6,953 bases of DNA from Acidobacteriaceae bacterium (GTDB lineage Bacteria; Acidobacteriota; Terriglobia; Terriglobales; Acidobacteriaceae): assembly GCA_027307295.1 (NCBI GenBank), contig DAHUXF010000153.1, positions 1 through 6,953 of the forward strand, in the 5' to 3' direction. The position numbers and the translations under genes are program-made. The notes beneath the pieces were generated by a model. It was not told the origin of the DNA, searched no databases, and saw only the letters and a program-made list of their open reading frames with translations. Positions within the stretch are counted from its first letter, which is position 1, and every line of letters starts with the position of its first letter. Below, one piece after another: positions 1-5,823 of this stretch.

Positions 1-559
1 CGTGCTTCCTCAACCGGAGCTGGTGATTGCCGGACATGGCCGCATCGCTGAGACGTTGGCGATCCTTGGGCGTCTCATGAATTTCTTCGTCACCGTGCAT
101 GATCCGCTCGCGGACCGCGAACACTTCCCCGATGCCCAGCGCATTATCACTAAGGATTTCGGTGTCACTGAGATTGCCTTTGGCCCGGAAACGTTTGTGG
201 TCATCGCCACCCTGCATAAGAATGACCATCTCTGGCTGCAAAGGGCCCTGGAAGGCGAGGCCGCCTACGTTGCGCTGATTGCCAGCGCCCACCGTTCGCG
301 GCTGGTCCTGGACTACCTGCTGGCTGAAGGCATGCCACCGGAAAAGGTTGAGCGGGTTTTTGCCCCTGCGGGCCTTGATCTCCATGCCGCCGGTCCTGAA
401 GAGATCGCACTGAGCGTTATAAGCCAGATTGTGGCGTTGCGGCGCGGCGGAAGTGGAGGCGCTCTTAAGCATGCAGGTGAAGCTGCTGCCTCCGCGACTG
501 AGCATCGCGAGCTATCGGATAAAGTCATCCGGCAGTGCGATACTAGAAAAACCGAATAG
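1..559 (+). CDS. XdhC/CoxI-family molybdoenzyme maturation protein, 5'-truncated
   Basis: XdhC/CoxI proteins bind molybdenum cofactor in the cytoplasm and help sulfurate it and insert it into molybdenum hydroxylases such as xanthine and CO dehydrogenase (family knowledge). The window begins inside the gene. The visible 185 residues hold the C-terminal Rossmann-like XdhC_C domain: a glycine-rich loop, VIAGHGRIAE, near residues 8-17, a hydrophobic strand ending in VTVHDP near 30-35, a YVALIAS strand near 89-95, and the conserved ending PPEKVERVFAPAGLDL then PEEIALSVISQIVALR. The N-terminal XdhC domain must lie left of the window, so the GTG at position 2 is probably internal. A polar, Ala/Lys/Glu-rich tail of about 35 residues follows the domain. 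The stop codon (557-559) is one base from the stop of the convergent MocA-XdhC gene, whose C-terminal domain is a clear paralogue. The family is secure; the enzyme served is unknown. Confidence 0.88.
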   Translation, partial: VLPQPELVIAGHGRIAETLAILGRLMNFFVTVHDPLADREHFPDAQRIITKDFGVTEIAFGPETFVVIATLHKNDHLWLQRALEGEAAYVALIASAHRSRLVLDYLLAEGMPPEKVERVFAPAGLDLHAAGPEEIALSVISQIVALRRGGSGGALKHAGEAAASATEHRELSDKVIRQCDTRKTE

Positions 560-560
560 T

Positions 561-1685
561 TTACTTTTCGATCAACTCATTCCTGGGCCGCTTCCGAGCT
601 TTTACAATCTCCGCCATAATGCTCAAAGCGATTTCCTCCGGGCTCTCAGCGCCAATTTCCAGCCCCGCCGGAGCGCGAACCCCCGCCAGTTTTTCTGGCG
701 GAACCGACTGCTTGCGAAGGCTCTCCATGAGTTCCTGGGCCCGTCTTTTATTGGCCAGCAGCGCAACATAGGAAATATCTGCATTCAATGCCTGGGCCAC
801 CGCCTCTTCATCGAACTGCCCCCGGCTGGCTACAACCGCATACCGTTCTTCCGCCACCGGCAGCTGTGAGAAATCCAGCGCGTGCAAGACACGATGGGCC
901 TCTGGCATATCTGACAGAGGAAGAAACGGATCGACAATCGTGACGACAAAGTTCAAGACACGCCCGAACTTCGTCAGCGCCTGGACCACGGCATCGCGGC
1001 CAACCAGGATCAGTTCAGGCGCGCCTGTGGGAACAGCTTCAGTGCTTTCTATTAGCACATTACCAAAGCTATCTACCCCGGCAGACTTGCCCAGCTTTTG
1101 GAAATCTTCTCGACTGTCAATGTCCAGCAATATGCCGGCATCGTCCACAGGAAGCTTGCGGATATTTTCAGTATGAGTGCCAAAGATCGCCCGGCACCCA
1201 ACGTCGCCGCTCAATTCGTTCAGCTCAGGAAAAACGAAGCGGTCCAGCAGCACTGGATTGCCACGAAAACCTGTGTAGGTGGGAATCACGATCTGGGCCC
1301 CAGATGCCTGATGGAACTCCATCAGCCTATCGAGCGTAGCTGCCCGGACAAATGGCTGGTCCGCCAGCACGATCAGGGCGGCGCGCGCGTTTTGATCCAG
1401 GGCGGCCAATCCGGCACGCAGTGATCTGCCCATGCCCTCCTGGAATACATCATTGCGGACAATTCTTACGCCCTGAGTGGCAACTTCCTTCTCAATAGTG
1501 TCTGCCGCAAATCCCAGGACCAGCACCATTTCATCTACAGAGGATGCACGCACGTTGTCCAGCGTGAGTTCCAGAACCGGCTTGCCTTCAATGCGCAGCA
1601 ACTGCTTGGGACTGCCCATACGGCTGGACATGCCGGCAGCAAGGACCACGGCAGAGACACCTGAGCTTTTTTTCTGCAAATCCAT
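561..1685 (-). CDS. MocA-like molybdenum cofactor cytidylyltransferase fused to an XdhC_C-like domain
   Basis: Predicted cytoplasmic fusion of 374 residues (379 from the in-frame GTG at 1700). The N-terminal ~200 residues are an NTP transferase of the MocA/MobA type, which attaches CMP to molybdopterin to make the cytosine dinucleotide cofactor of molybdenum hydroxylases. Numbered from the GTG, visible motifs are LAAGMSSRMG at 20-29 (nucleotide-binding loop), PKQLL at 31-35, EGMGRSLRAGL at 88-98, LADQP at 112-116 with a likely metal-binding Asp114, and GFRGNPVLLDR at 144-154. A linker of about 25 residues leads to an XdhC_C-like Rossmann domain at about 229-367, ending PPEK..GVRAPAGLEIG..SPEEIALSIMAEIV, closely matching the convergent gene. 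Its glycine loop reads VGRDAVVQ, lacking the usual second glycine. ATG 1685 is preferred because the family normally begins just before the LAAG motif; neither start has a clear Shine-Dalgarno. A terminator upstream suggests separate transcription from the cytochrome gene. Confidence 0.88.
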   Translation of the reverse strand: MDLQKKSSGVSAVVLAAGMSSRMGSPKQLLRIEGKPVLELTLDNVRASSVDEMVLVLGFAADTIEKEVATQGVRIVRNDVFQEGMGRSLRAGLAALDQNARAALIVLADQPFVRAATLDRLMEFHQASGAQIVIPTYTGFRGNPVLLDRFVFPELNELSGDVGCRAIFGTHTENIRKLPVDDAGILLDIDSREDFQKLGKSAGVDSFGNVLIESTEAVPTGAPELILVGRDAVVQALTKFGRVLNFVVTIVDPFLPLSDMPEAHRVLHALDFSQLPVAEERYAVVASRGQFDEEAVAQALNADISYVALLANKRRAQELMESLRKQSVPPEKLAGVRAPAGLEIGAESPEEIALSIMAEIVKARKRPRNELIEK

Positions 1686-1767
1686 TCTCTGGCAACACAC
1701 CCGCAGAAAGATTCAGTGGAACCATGAGACTCTCACGGTGTTGCTGCGTATGCAAGCCCCGGCACAG

Positions 1768-1798
1768 AAAAAATGGCGAGACACGCTTGTGTCTCGCC
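1768..1798 (-). terminator. Intrinsic terminator after the DUF1111 cytochrome gene
   Basis: Read on the minus strand, a perfect 10-base-pair stem (arms 1789-1798 and 1775-1784, sequence GGCGAGACAC) closes a four-base loop at 1785-1788. It is followed by one A and six T residues (1773-1768). It begins 23 bases after the cytochrome stop codon and lies upstream of the MocA-XdhC gene, so it should separate the two into different transcripts. On the plus strand no T-run follows the stem, so it is expected to work only on minus-strand transcription. Confidence 0.9.
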
Positions 1799-1820
1799 GG
1801 GAATGAACAGCAAGAAAAAG

Positions 1821-3254
1821 CTACAGGGAGCGCAGGAAATTTATTAAGTCCTGCTGCTGGCTGAAGCTCAGTGCGGCGGCAGTGTTGAGTGAGGTGTTGG
1901 CTTCCGATCCGTTGCTGCCGTGGGCGTTGATGGCAGTGATCAGGTTGTTGGTGCGGCCATCGTGGAGGAAGAAGATTCTCTGTCCCAAACCCCACAACGG
2001 CGCTGAGCGGAACTGGTCTCCGCCTGCCCCGCCTTGCGAAACGTTATCCGCCAGGCCCGTGCCCATGTGGTGGACCTCAAGATCGGAGAACAGGTTAGCG
2101 GTAGCGTTGCCCAAACCCGACGTCAGGTGCGAGGGCTGGGTAGCGAGCGACGGCGTATGGCAGACCGCGCAGCCAACGGCACTAAAGAGAGCGCGGCCAT
2201 TGGCAATTGAGGTTGCGCCGCCGGGAACCGACGTGGACGGCGTAGGCGGAGCAAGATCCTCCATGAAAACCTTAAACAAGGTGATGTCACTGGCAGAGGT
2301 GGAGGCATTGGTGCCGTCAGAGTGGGTGATGTCTTCAGGGTAACCGACTCCGGCGAGGTTCAGGCAATTGGCTGGAAGGCCAAGTCCACCGGAACCACCG
2401 GCGCCATCTTCTCCCGGCAGCGGACGGTCTTGCATAAAGATCTCATTGGTGATGCCCATTTCCACGTTGTAGGCCTCACCGGCAAAGAGCAACAGCGACT
2501 TGTTCTGCGCCTTCCAGCCAAAGCGGCTGATGGTGCCGTCATTTCCGTTGCGGTTAAAGCTTCCGGCCACACCAAAACGGTTCCCCGCCTGGGCTGCCTG
2601 ATTGTTCAGAAGGGTTGAGTCGTCAATGTTTGAGATCAAGCCAGAGCCGAATACCGGCGTGGGAATGCGGAAGATGAGGTTGTTGGCGGCATTGGCAGCA
2701 GCGAAGCTGGGCTGCTGCAGGCTGCAGGCCCCGGCATCGGAGCGGCCGCTTACGGTGAACAGGTCCTCTACCCCGCCGTTAGGATTATTGAGATTGGCCG
2801 TACCGTTGGCGTTAAAGAAGAATGGGAACCGGGCTTCACGCACCGGGCCGGTGGCCGTGACGAAAAATGGGATGGTGTTGGTGGCGCTGCTCACCACGCC
2901 ATTGGCGATTACCTGGCTTTGGGGGTTAGGCCCGACATTGGGGAAGATATTGGCGGACGGGCTAGATCCACCGATGGCCGGTTGTGAATGGCATCCTCCG
3001 CATCCATCGAGGTTGAACCTTGGTCCGAGGCCGGGGTTATCTCCGGTCACTGTCTGGTGCTCTGAGAATTGCGCAAGTCCGGTTTGGAAAAAAGCCAAAT
3101 CGTTGGCGTTTGCGCTGATCGAGGCCAGCGGCTGGCCAGCGTTGACTCCCGTCGTGCTACGAACACCGGGATCATTGACTTGCGCAGACGCCGGTCCCAC
3201 AAGCAACAGCGCCGACAAGCATGCAGAAACAGAAGCGAACTTCAGAAGTTTCAT
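1821..3254 (-). CDS. Secreted di-haem c-type cytochrome, DUF1111 (DHOR) family
   Basis: A 477-residue exported cytochrome of the di-haem oxidoreductase family (DUF1111), relatives of bacterial di-haem cytochrome c peroxidases and MauG; members are annotated as putative peroxidases or thiol oxidoreductases, and the substrate is unknown here. A signal peptide spans residues 1-24 (charged MKLLK, hydrophobic core, PASA then Gln25). Two covalent haem sites are visible: CGGCH at 85-89 and CAVCH at 362-366. Family landmarks include SRFGWKAQ at 243-250, NGRALFSAVGC at 352-362, SDLEVHHMGTGLAD at 390-403, LWGLG at 420-424, FLHDGR at 429-434 and the terminal INFLRSL. ATG 3254 is chosen because AAGGAGG lies seven bases upstream and the signal peptide begins there. 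The frame stays open to 3485, but the extra N-terminus looks unlike a protein. A competing in-frame ATG at 3293 (MSTAMGD...) has its own weaker purine-rich site. A terminator follows the stop. Confidence 0.92.
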   Translation of the reverse strand: MKLLKFASVSACLSALLLVGPASAQVNDPGVRSTTGVNAGQPLASISANANDLAFFQTGLAQFSEHQTVTGDNPGLGPRFNLDGCGGCHSQPAIGGSSPSANIFPNVGPNPQSQVIANGVVSSATNTIPFFVTATGPVREARFPFFFNANGTANLNNPNGGVEDLFTVSGRSDAGACSLQQPSFAAANAANNLIFRIPTPVFGSGLISNIDDSTLLNNQAAQAGNRFGVAGSFNRNGNDGTISRFGWKAQNKSLLLFAGEAYNVEMGITNEIFMQDRPLPGEDGAGGSGGLGLPANCLNLAGVGYPEDITHSDGTNASTSASDITLFKVFMEDLAPPTPSTSVPGGATSIANGRALFSAVGCAVCHTPSLATQPSHLTSGLGNATANLFSDLEVHHMGTGLADNVSQGGAGGDQFRSAPLWGLGQRIFFLHDGRTNNLITAINAHGSNGSEANTSLNTAAALSFSQQQDLINFLRSL

Positions 3255-3261
3255 CCAGATT

Positions 3262-3268
3262 CCTCCTT
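3262..3268 (-). promoter_or_regulatory. Shine-Dalgarno that fixes the cytochrome start
   Basis: AAGGAGG on the minus strand, with seven bases to the ATG at 3254. It decides between the start at 3254 and in-frame upstream candidates at 3293 and 3485. Confidence 0.8.
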
Positions 3269-3436
3269 GGGTATCACCCATAGCTGTACTCATTTTTTTC
3301 CTTTTCCTCACACCTCTGGTGAAGGGATAGAAAAGCGTCCTTGCAGATTCCCTGGCAAGTATGGACTCCGCCGGACGGTATTCCAGGACAAACGGTGTTT
3401 CCGAAAGAATGGTTGAGGATGGGTAATGATCAGGTG

Positions 3437-3464
3437 ATGATATGTCCGCCCCGCACTCTGACAG
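3437..3464 (-). promoter_or_regulatory. Weak promoter candidate, nearer the cytochrome gene
   Basis: On the minus strand, CTGTCA (3464-3459, four of six to TTGACA) is followed after 16 bases by TATCAT (3442-3437, five of six to TATAAT). It would give a leader of about 175 bases. It is a pattern match only, and weaker overall than the candidate at 3665-3692. Confidence 0.22.
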
Positions 3465-3563
3465 ACGCGCTGAGGAAACATTCACGGCAAGAGAAGCACC
3501 CCACCACGGTTTTTTGAATAAACTTCGTTAGTCGCACCTGTTACAGCAGCTTTGGCTGATGGA

Positions 3564-3577
3564 AAAGTCGCGACTTT
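3564..3577. repeat. 14-base perfect palindrome, possible operator
   Basis: AAAGTCGCGACTTT reads identically on both strands. It lies about 90 bases downstream of the best minus-strand promoter candidate, within the presumed 5' leader of the cytochrome gene. As DNA it could bind a dimeric regulator; as RNA it would fold poorly because there is no loop. No regulator is encoded in the window, so the function is inference. Confidence 0.4.
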
Positions 3578-3664
3578 CGATGTGGAGGAGTTTCCGGTTA
3601 TTCTGCTCAGGAACAGCCCAAGGGGAAGAACTAGAGGACGGCAGAGTACCTGAAACCGGGGCGA

Positions 3665-3692
3665 ATCTTAGCACTCCATCATTGATTGTCAA
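3665..3692 (-). promoter_or_regulatory. Sigma-70-like promoter candidate for the cytochrome gene
   Basis: On the minus strand a perfect TTGACA (3692-3687) is followed after 16 bases by TAAGAT (3670-3665, four of six to TATAAT). Transcription would start near 3658 and run into the cytochrome gene, leaving a leader of about 400 bases. It is the best consensus match in the 601-base gap and sits in an AT-richer stretch. Arms of a short inverted repeat fall on either side of its -35 box. Confidence 0.4.
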
Positions 3693-3855
3693 GAGCTAAT
3701 TTGGAGTGGCCCAAAATGGAACTTGCCACTAGGAGCTAAGTCATTGACTACCTGTACATAGTTAGTTCACCTGACTTTGCTTCCGGCGTCTGACGTTCAA
3801 TTTGTGTTACCACTTGCCCAACTGCCAAACACTTCTCTGATCACTTCAGGCCTGG

Positions 3856-4937
3856 TCAATTGGTCGTCGTCTGGGCTCGTGGGGCCACGGGAAGGGACGC
3901 GCGCCCAAACATGATGCCGGTTTCCACTTCCAGCCGTTGTCCATCGCGCTCATAAGGCTTGAACTTCCACAGTTTAAGAGCATCACTGATGGCTTTTTCC
4001 TGATCCGGAAATGCGCTCAGAAAGTGAATGTGCTTGACCTTGCCTTGTTTATCGATAACGACGCGCACAGGGATTGCGTTATATCTGCGCTGCGTAAGCA
4101 CGGGGTCAATCCGCTCCATCACGTTTCCGCCGTTGGCGTAATCCTTGATGCACACAGGAACATTGCCTCCGCCCGTGCCACCGGCAGGGCCAGTTTCAGG
4201 CGGCAGCTTCATTTTGCTGTTCATGTCCCGGACCAATTCCTCCAGCGCCTTGGTATCGCGATTCATCAATACGATTTCCACCGTGTGGCAGCGAATCTGG
4301 GTGGCCAGCACATACCAGTGCAGTTGCGCCGCTGGAGACCAATAGGCAAAGAAGGTGAAGGGCAGACCGCCAATGGTGGTCTGCGCGGGCTTCAGCTCCA
4401 CTTGATAGTAGTCCTCCAGATGGTCCTTGGAGTAATTCACGAACTGCCGCGCATTGGCCGCGGGGATGGGCGTAAAAAACATGTCATGGGCCTCAAACTG
4501 GATACTGCCTTTGTCCTCGCCTTTATAGGTGTCTGGCCGCCCGATCTGTGCCAGGACGTAATTCCCGGTCTCTGACGGGGGCGGAGGCGTGAATTTTTGC
4601 ACCCAGTTGGGGGGCGGGGGTAAGCGATGCCAAAATACCGGCTGGTGAAGACGTTGTTGGTAACGGCGCTACCTTCCGGCAAAGGAGTTGTGGAATCGCT
4701 GGCGCTTGACCATGCGCCTTTGACGATGATCGTATCCTTTGGCACTACCTTCGTAGGATCGGGATTAGTAACGTCGGAAAAATCGCCGCCACCCGTGTGG
4801 CCAGACTGCGGCGCAGATTGGGGAACAGGCTGGGCAGGGGAATTCTGTGCCGGTGCGCTTTGGATAACTTGGCCCCAAGCCGCGCATGTTACAAAAAGGG
4901 TAACAAAGATCAGGAAACCGAAACATCTGGATTGCAT
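3856..4937 (-). pseudogene. Exported protein with C-terminal TonB domain, frame broken by one base
   Basis: Two overlapping frames (4937-4437 and 4602-3856) together make one protein of about 360 residues. The first carries a signal peptide (FGFLIFVTLFVTCAAWG, then Gln23), a Pro/Gln/Ser-rich stretch and then YFGIAYPRPP. The second continues NWVQKF with no start of its own. Adding one C to the run at 4609-4620 joins them as YPRPPNWV. Composite residues about 95-245 form a domain of unknown function (YFGIAY...PFTFFAYW...WYVLATQ). Residues about 267-346 are a TonB C-terminal domain: ERIDPVLTQRRYNAIPVRVVIDKQGKV, then AISDALKLWKFKPYERDG. TonB domains contact outer-membrane receptors. Here there is no membrane anchor beyond the signal peptide, so this is more likely a periplasmic relative than a true energy transducer. 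ATG 4937 has GGAGGG seven bases upstream. The break may be a sequencing error, a mutation, phase variation or a -1 frameshift site. Confidence 0.8.
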
Positions 4938-4944
4938 ACTGTTT

Positions 4945-4950
4945 CCCTCC
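4945..4950 (-). promoter_or_regulatory. Shine-Dalgarno of the TonB-domain gene
   Basis: GGAGGG on the minus strand, seven bases before ATG 4937. It supports this start, which places a typical signal peptide at the N-terminus of the first frame. Confidence 0.75.
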
Positions 4951-4986
4951 GAAAAATAAAGCTTTCAGCTACTAGTGAGCGCGGAG

Positions 4987-4992
4987 ATCATA
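4987..4992 (-). promoter_or_regulatory. Possible -10 box for the TonB-domain gene
   Basis: TATGAT on the minus strand matches TATAAT at five of six positions and lies about 50 bases before ATG 4937. No good -35 is visible; the best at 18-base spacing is TGTCCA, three of six. It sits in the 230-base divergent region shared with the DUF1801 gene. Confidence 0.25.
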
Positions 4993-5116
4993 CACCAGCA
5001 AAACAGAATCTGGACAGAAACAATAGGTACTTAAGGCGTGAGGCGGTTTAGCTGATGACCTTCTGTTCATGAAACCATCGACTGATCGAACCAGAAGAGA
5101 CTTCCGCTGGCGGAGG

Positions 5117-5146
5117 TTGCAGGTTTACGCTCAGCGGAACTAAATT
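5117..5146 (+). promoter_or_regulatory. Weak promoter candidate for the DUF1801 gene
   Basis: TTGCAG (5117-5122) and TAAATT (5141-5146) are separated by 18 bases. Transcription would start near 5153, just before the Shine-Dalgarno. Matches to consensus are three of six and four of six, so this is tentative. Confidence 0.25.
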
Positions 5147-5157
5147 AGGTGAGAGTT

Positions 5158-5163
5158 GGAGGT
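5158..5163 (+). promoter_or_regulatory. Shine-Dalgarno of the DUF1801 gene
   Basis: GGAGGT, four bases before ATG 5168. It decides the start at 5168 over an in-frame TTG at 5156 that would overlap this site. Confidence 0.8.
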
Positions 5164-5167
5164 GTGC

Positions 5168-5662
5168 ATGAAAAAGCGCGTACCGGTCAGCCACACCACA
5201 AAGCCAACACCGGGCGCCGTGGGGGCCCCGGTGGAATCTGCCTCTGCAATCATCGACGCGAGGATCAAGGAACTTGGGGACTGGCGCGGGAAGACGCTGG
5301 CGAAAGTGCGCGGGATCATACACGCGGCAGACCCTGAGATGATCGAAGAGGTGAAGTGGGTCAAGCCGAGATCGCCGGGGACTCCCGTATTTTCCCACGG
5401 CGGCATTGTCTGCACGGGAGAAACGTACAAGAACGTCGTCAAGATGACCTTTGCCAAAGGCGCCGCGTTGAAAGATCCAGTCGGCTTATTTAACTCTAGC
5501 CTCGAAGGGAATGTCAGGCGCGCGATCGACATCCACGAAGGCGACAAGATCGATGAGGTGGCCTTGAAGGATCTCATCCGCGCTGCGGTGGCGCTTAATC
5601 TCAACCGCAAAAGCAAGCCCAAGCCGAAGCTCCGGCGAGCCAGCAGCAAGCGGACAGGCTAG
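5168..5662 (+). CDS. DUF1801 domain protein with basic C-terminal tail
   Basis: A 164-residue soluble protein of the DUF1801 (YdhG-like) family, widespread small bacterial proteins whose biochemical role is not established. The domain spans about 25-145: IDARIKELGDWRGKTLAKVR at 29-48, HAADPEMIEEVKW at 52-64, FSHGGIVCTGETYKNVVKMTFAKGA at 75-99, then GLFNSSLEGNVRRAIDIHEGDKID at 106-129 and LIRAAVALN at 136-144. Members that I recall usually read EWKW and VWSHDG where this one has EVKW and VFSHGG, so two aromatic or acidic positions differ. The last 18 residues are rich in Lys and Arg (RKSKPKPKLRRASSKR), suggesting possible contact with nucleic acid or simply a flexible tail. ATG 5168 has GGAGGT four bases upstream. 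There is no signal peptide or membrane segment. The gene stands alone, divergent from the TonB-domain gene and convergent with the lipoprotein gene. Confidence 0.9.
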   Translation: MKKRVPVSHTTKPTPGAVGAPVESASAIIDARIKELGDWRGKTLAKVRGIIHAADPEMIEEVKWVKPRSPGTPVFSHGGIVCTGETYKNVVKMTFAKGAALKDPVGLFNSSLEGNVRRAIDIHEGDKIDEVALKDLIRAAVALNLNRKSKPKPKLRRASSKRTG

Positions 5663-5785
5663 GCTTGATCCCATCCCGGCAACGAAGAGCGCTTATTGAA
5701 TCGGCGTGGAGTGCACAATGCCTCACGGGCACCGGGCACGTGGGCGGTCTTGGGCGTAGCGATGGCCGCGCGTCCATTGGGTGAT

Positions 5786-5813
5786 GGCTTTCGGATTAAG
5801 ATCGGCGGAAGCC
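5786..5813. other. Hairpin between convergent genes, no T-run
   Basis: Arms GGCTTTC (5786-5792) and GGAAGCC (5807-5813) can pair over seven positions with one G-T wobble and a 14-base loop. It lies 11 bases past the stop of the lipoprotein gene, in the 161-base gap before the convergent DUF1801 gene. Neither strand has a following T-run, so it is at best a weak or factor-assisted end point. The rest of the gap (5663-5823) shows no gene. Confidence 0.25.
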
Positions 5814-5823
5814 ACGACCGCGC

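Larger units (their letters stand above)
3255..3855. other. 601-base non-coding region upstream of the cytochrome gene
   Basis: No convincing gene was found between the TonB-domain gene (stop at 3856) and the cytochrome start. The left part lies in the cytochrome's extended open frame, but its translation has no recognisable protein character. The right part, about 3660-3840, looks more AT-rich than the flanking genes. It contains a minus-strand promoter candidate (3665-3692), a 14-base palindrome (3564-3577), interleaved short inverted repeats (3672-3730) and a weaker second promoter candidate (3437-3464). No intrinsic terminator was seen after the TonB-domain gene. If the main promoter is used, the cytochrome mRNA has a leader of about 400 bases. 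No known riboswitch consensus was recognised in it. Confidence 0.6.

Noticed and set aside
1701..1767. Promoter for the MocA-XdhC gene just after the terminator
   Set aside because: TTGCAT followed by a 17-base spacer leads only to GAGTCT, which does not resemble a -10 box. The gene needs a promoter but I could not point to one.
1588..1995. 135-residue minus-strand frame spanning the cytochrome end and the MocA start
   Set aside because: It crosses a strong terminator and overlaps two recognised genes in another frame; the translation is low in protein-like character.
2602..3330. 242-residue plus-strand frame opposite the cytochrome
   Set aside because: The minus strand encodes conserved cytochrome motifs and a haem site across this stretch; the plus frame shows no motif.
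3255..3485. N-terminal extension of the cytochrome to ATG 3485
   Set aside because: It would bury the signal peptide 77 residues in, and the AAGGAGG at 3262-3268 marks ATG 3254 as the start.
3559..3699. 46-codon plus-strand frame beginning MEKSRLSMW in the large gap
   Set aside because: No ribosome binding site, no recognisable protein features, and it lies opposite the likely promoter and leader of the cytochrome gene.
5140..5649. Long minus-strand open frame (169 residues) opposite the DUF1801 gene
   Set aside because: It is antisense to a gene with a clear family match and a strong Shine-Dalgarno. Its Leu/Arg-rich translation is what the complementary strand would give.
5720..5755. Partial inverted repeat with CACG and CGTG arms in the 5663-5823 gap
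   Set aside because: Only about six pairs including a wobble around an 11-base loop, and no T-run on either strand, so it does not support a terminator call.
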